Shown in pieces: positions 35,601 through 36,041 of a stretch of 36,041 nucleotides of DNA. The notes under the pieces are model-generated. The model did not search any database. It saw only the letters and a program-made list of their open reading frames with translations, and was not told the origin of the DNA. Each line of letters begins with the position of its first letter. Position 1 is the first letter of the stretch. Made by a program: the position numbers and the translations under genes. The stretch is from Acidobacteriota bacterium (GTDB taxonomy: Bacteria > Acidobacteriota > Terriglobia > Bryobacterales > Bryobacteraceae): assembly GCA_025354525.1 (NCBI GenBank), contig JANXMS010000404.1, positions 1-36,041 on the forward strand. Reading direction: 5' to 3'.

Positions 35601-35676
35601 CGGCCTCCTCGCCTCCGTCCTCGCCACCCGCGCCGCCCTCCGAGCACCCCTGCTCGCCTCGCTGCGATCAGAGTAA
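32650..35676 (+). CDS. Large FtsX-type ABC transporter permease
   Basis: A 1008-residue membrane protein of the MacB/LolCE-like FtsX superfamily with two FtsX cores. An N-terminal helix (about 11-32) is followed by a large extracytoplasmic domain; then a membrane cluster at about 470-600 (FVMGSAFLLTALFF; the coupling motif LREIGLFLAIGYSRRDVRRM), more helices to about 690, a second periplasmic domain, and a final FtsX core from about 890 (LERRKELALLRAVGFTGSEV). The EIGLFLAIG and ELALLRAVG coupling helices contact the ATPase. It probably exports or extracts a lipid- or peptide-linked substrate. ATG overlaps the preceding TAA (TAATG). Degenerate copies of its 3' end follow. Confidence 0.92.
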   Translation: MLRNLQWFWRTNLAVVFGVAVAVSVMIGSQIVGDSVQASLRELALARLGRVDSAVVAALPFTEALPDRLAKKTRAMAPVLHFAGIVKHQGSNKSAAKVLIYGVDQRYWRLQGITAEPLAERDAIISEALAKEFGANANDGILVRIEKPSEIPQESLHGRREGSVRTVRFRVKKTLPGGFALEPQQGELRVVYVALSTLQKELDQAEKANVLLVSGPAITNEELRDGLRMEDLGMKLRPVPGGMQLESGAGLLRDDQVARVSETAAKLGLRSEPLLTYLANNMKIGNREVPYSLVTATPEVTEGIRLNTWTMQQTGAKPGDKLQMEYYLWRQEGNLDTASALFTVAGATALGDRIMAPDYPGISDADNVSDWDPPFPMNLDKIRPVDEKYWADYRTTPKAFVSIADGQRLWGSRFGKVSSVRLYPGNKEQAWIAAFLPSVDLSKDGLTILPLRDQALAASAGSTDFAMYFGMFSSFVMGSAFLLTALFFRLGIEQRLREIGLFLAIGYSRRDVRRMFVREGLALGLVGTVVGCVGAWLYSSGLLYGLRHWWNDAVGTHSLQLHLSPTALRGALFPGIIVSVLVVVITLRRLRGLSPWDLLAGRQIDDLPHTAVRLRWLAIGFLAAGLALAGASAAGRIAPEGGFFGAGFLLLIGGALGSRALLEAGLGGEFNSLARLAWANAGQRPTRSMMTIALIAFATFLLISLEAFRHPPASSLAFNKYAYLGESQSPLYEKLDGAVMLRVRPGEDASCLNLYAPTRPKVVALPPGLVPALDAPLADGAIPAAADANSLQYILHKAIGDEMTLDGGARIRFVATLPGSVFQSEVLIGEAQFLRAFPAEQGFRMMLFEKAPNENVEELFSDSGLDVMTVSEKLAQFLRVEHAYLSTFQALGALGLILGTFGLSAVLLRNVLERRKELALLRAVGFTGSEVAQVIVLENLLLLAFGLAVGTLCALVAVAPSLLERGQLPPLFPMFGLLASVALTGLLASVLATRAALRAPLLASLRSE

Positions 35677-35806
35677 TGCGCCCTCGTCGCCGTAGCTCCC
35701 TCGCTGCTCCATCGCGGCCACCTCTCGGCCTCGTCGAAACCGTCGCCCTCGCGCCACCCGCGCCCCTCTCCGAGCACCCCTGCTCGCCTCCCTGCGATCA
35801 GAGTAA
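35677..35806 (+). repeat. Degenerate copy 1 of the permease 3' end
   Basis: Begins directly after the permease stop. TGCGCCCTCGTCGCCGTAGC matches the gene from 35506; the end (CGAGCACCCCTGCTCGCCTC, then CTGCGATCAGAGTAA) matches the last codons and stop. About 40 bases of the original are deleted in the middle. As at the ATPase, the preceding stop forms TAATG, which here opens a 49-codon frame with no recognisable product. Confidence 0.88.
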
Positions 35807-35934
35807 TGCCCCCTCGTCGCCGTAGCTCCCTCGCTATTTGATCGCGGCCACTGCTCGGCCTCGTCGAAACCGTCGTCCTCGCCACCCGCGCCGCCTTCCG
35901 AGCACCCCTCCTCGCCTCCCTAGGATCAGAGTAA
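35807..35934 (+). repeat. Degenerate copy 2 of the permease 3' end
   Basis: A second unit of 128 bp, again from TGCCCCCTCGTCGCCGTAGC to GGATCAGAGTAA. It resembles copy 1 more than the gene, sharing the same central deletion and the GGCCTCGTCGAAACCGTCG segment, so it arose from copy 1 or with it. Confidence 0.88.
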
Positions 35935-36041
35935 TACGAAACCCTCTGCCCCCTCGTCGCCGTCGCTCCTTCGCTGCTCCATCGCGGCCACTCCTCGGCC
36001 TCGTCGCAACCGTCGCCCTCGCCACCCCTGCCGCCCTCCGA
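35935..36041 (+). repeat. Degenerate copy 3 of the permease 3' end (partial)
   Basis: After about six unrelated bases, ACCCTCTGCCCCCTCGTCGC resumes the unit slightly further upstream in the gene (from about 35499), and it continues to the window edge with the shared CTCGGCCTCGTCGCAACCGT segment. The array therefore extends beyond the window. Confidence 0.85.

Noticed and set aside
35677-36041. CRISPR-like repeat array
   Set aside because: Units are about 130 bp, contiguous without spacers and clearly derived from the permease 3' end.

Overview
The window comes from a GC-rich chromosome that looks like Acidobacteriota, most likely Bryobacterales/Solibacter-like. This is inferred from gene content: a CadC-type winged-helix protein fused to a PD40 propeller, an Oar-like TonB receptor with an N-terminal carboxypeptidase-type domain, several PQQ-like propeller proteins, a ScyD/ScyE propeller and a CehA/McbA hydrolase. 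No rRNA, tRNA or CRISPR array was recognised.

Layout. 1-1.06 kb: a decayed group II intron whose domain V/VI end is clear and whose reverse transcriptase has lost its core. 1.06-4.1 kb: two coupled small genes, then the winged-helix/PD40 regulator. 4.3-8.06 kb: a ScyD-like gene followed by decay: a short copy of its own 3' end, a Kelch-repeat pseudogene, a TetR gene with a palindromic operator, and its divergent NADPH:F420-reductase-like target, broken by frameshifts and a 313-bp inverted-repeat element. 8.07-12.9 kb: a response regulator-GGDEF protein, clpP with an APC permease and a galactonate dehydratase-like enzyme packed behind it, a terminator and a glycine-rich RRM protein. 13.0-17.3 kb: an Oar-like TonB receptor and a PQQ-like propeller gene, head to head with only 16 bp between starts. 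17.3-18.5 kb: gene debris (DUF2071 and methyltransferase pieces, a frameshifted secreted protein). 18.5-20.7 kb: a CehA/McbA-type PHP hydrolase.

20.7-28.0 kb is a minus-strand operon: propeller protein, TonB receptor, two paralogous propellers each carrying a pair of EF-hands, and a nitroreductase. 28.0-35.7 kb is a tightly packed plus-strand operon: an EhpF/LuxE-like acyl-adenylating enzyme, an EhpG/LuxC-like aldehyde dehydrogenase, a GT4 glycosyltransferase with an N-terminal CGSC motif, an ABC ATPase and a large FtsX-type permease. The simplest reading is a carboxylate-to-aldehyde module coupled to glycosylation and ABC export; product and partners are unknown.

The most unusual signal is structural. 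Three genes (ScyD-like, ABC ATPase, ABC permease) are each followed by degenerate, shortened copies of their own 3' ends. The ATPase copy survives as an 80-codon ORF joined by TAATG overlaps on both sides. The permease is followed by at least three copies running off the end of the window. Separately, plus-strand base composition changes from G-rich to C-rich between about 17 and 21 kb irrespective of gene direction.
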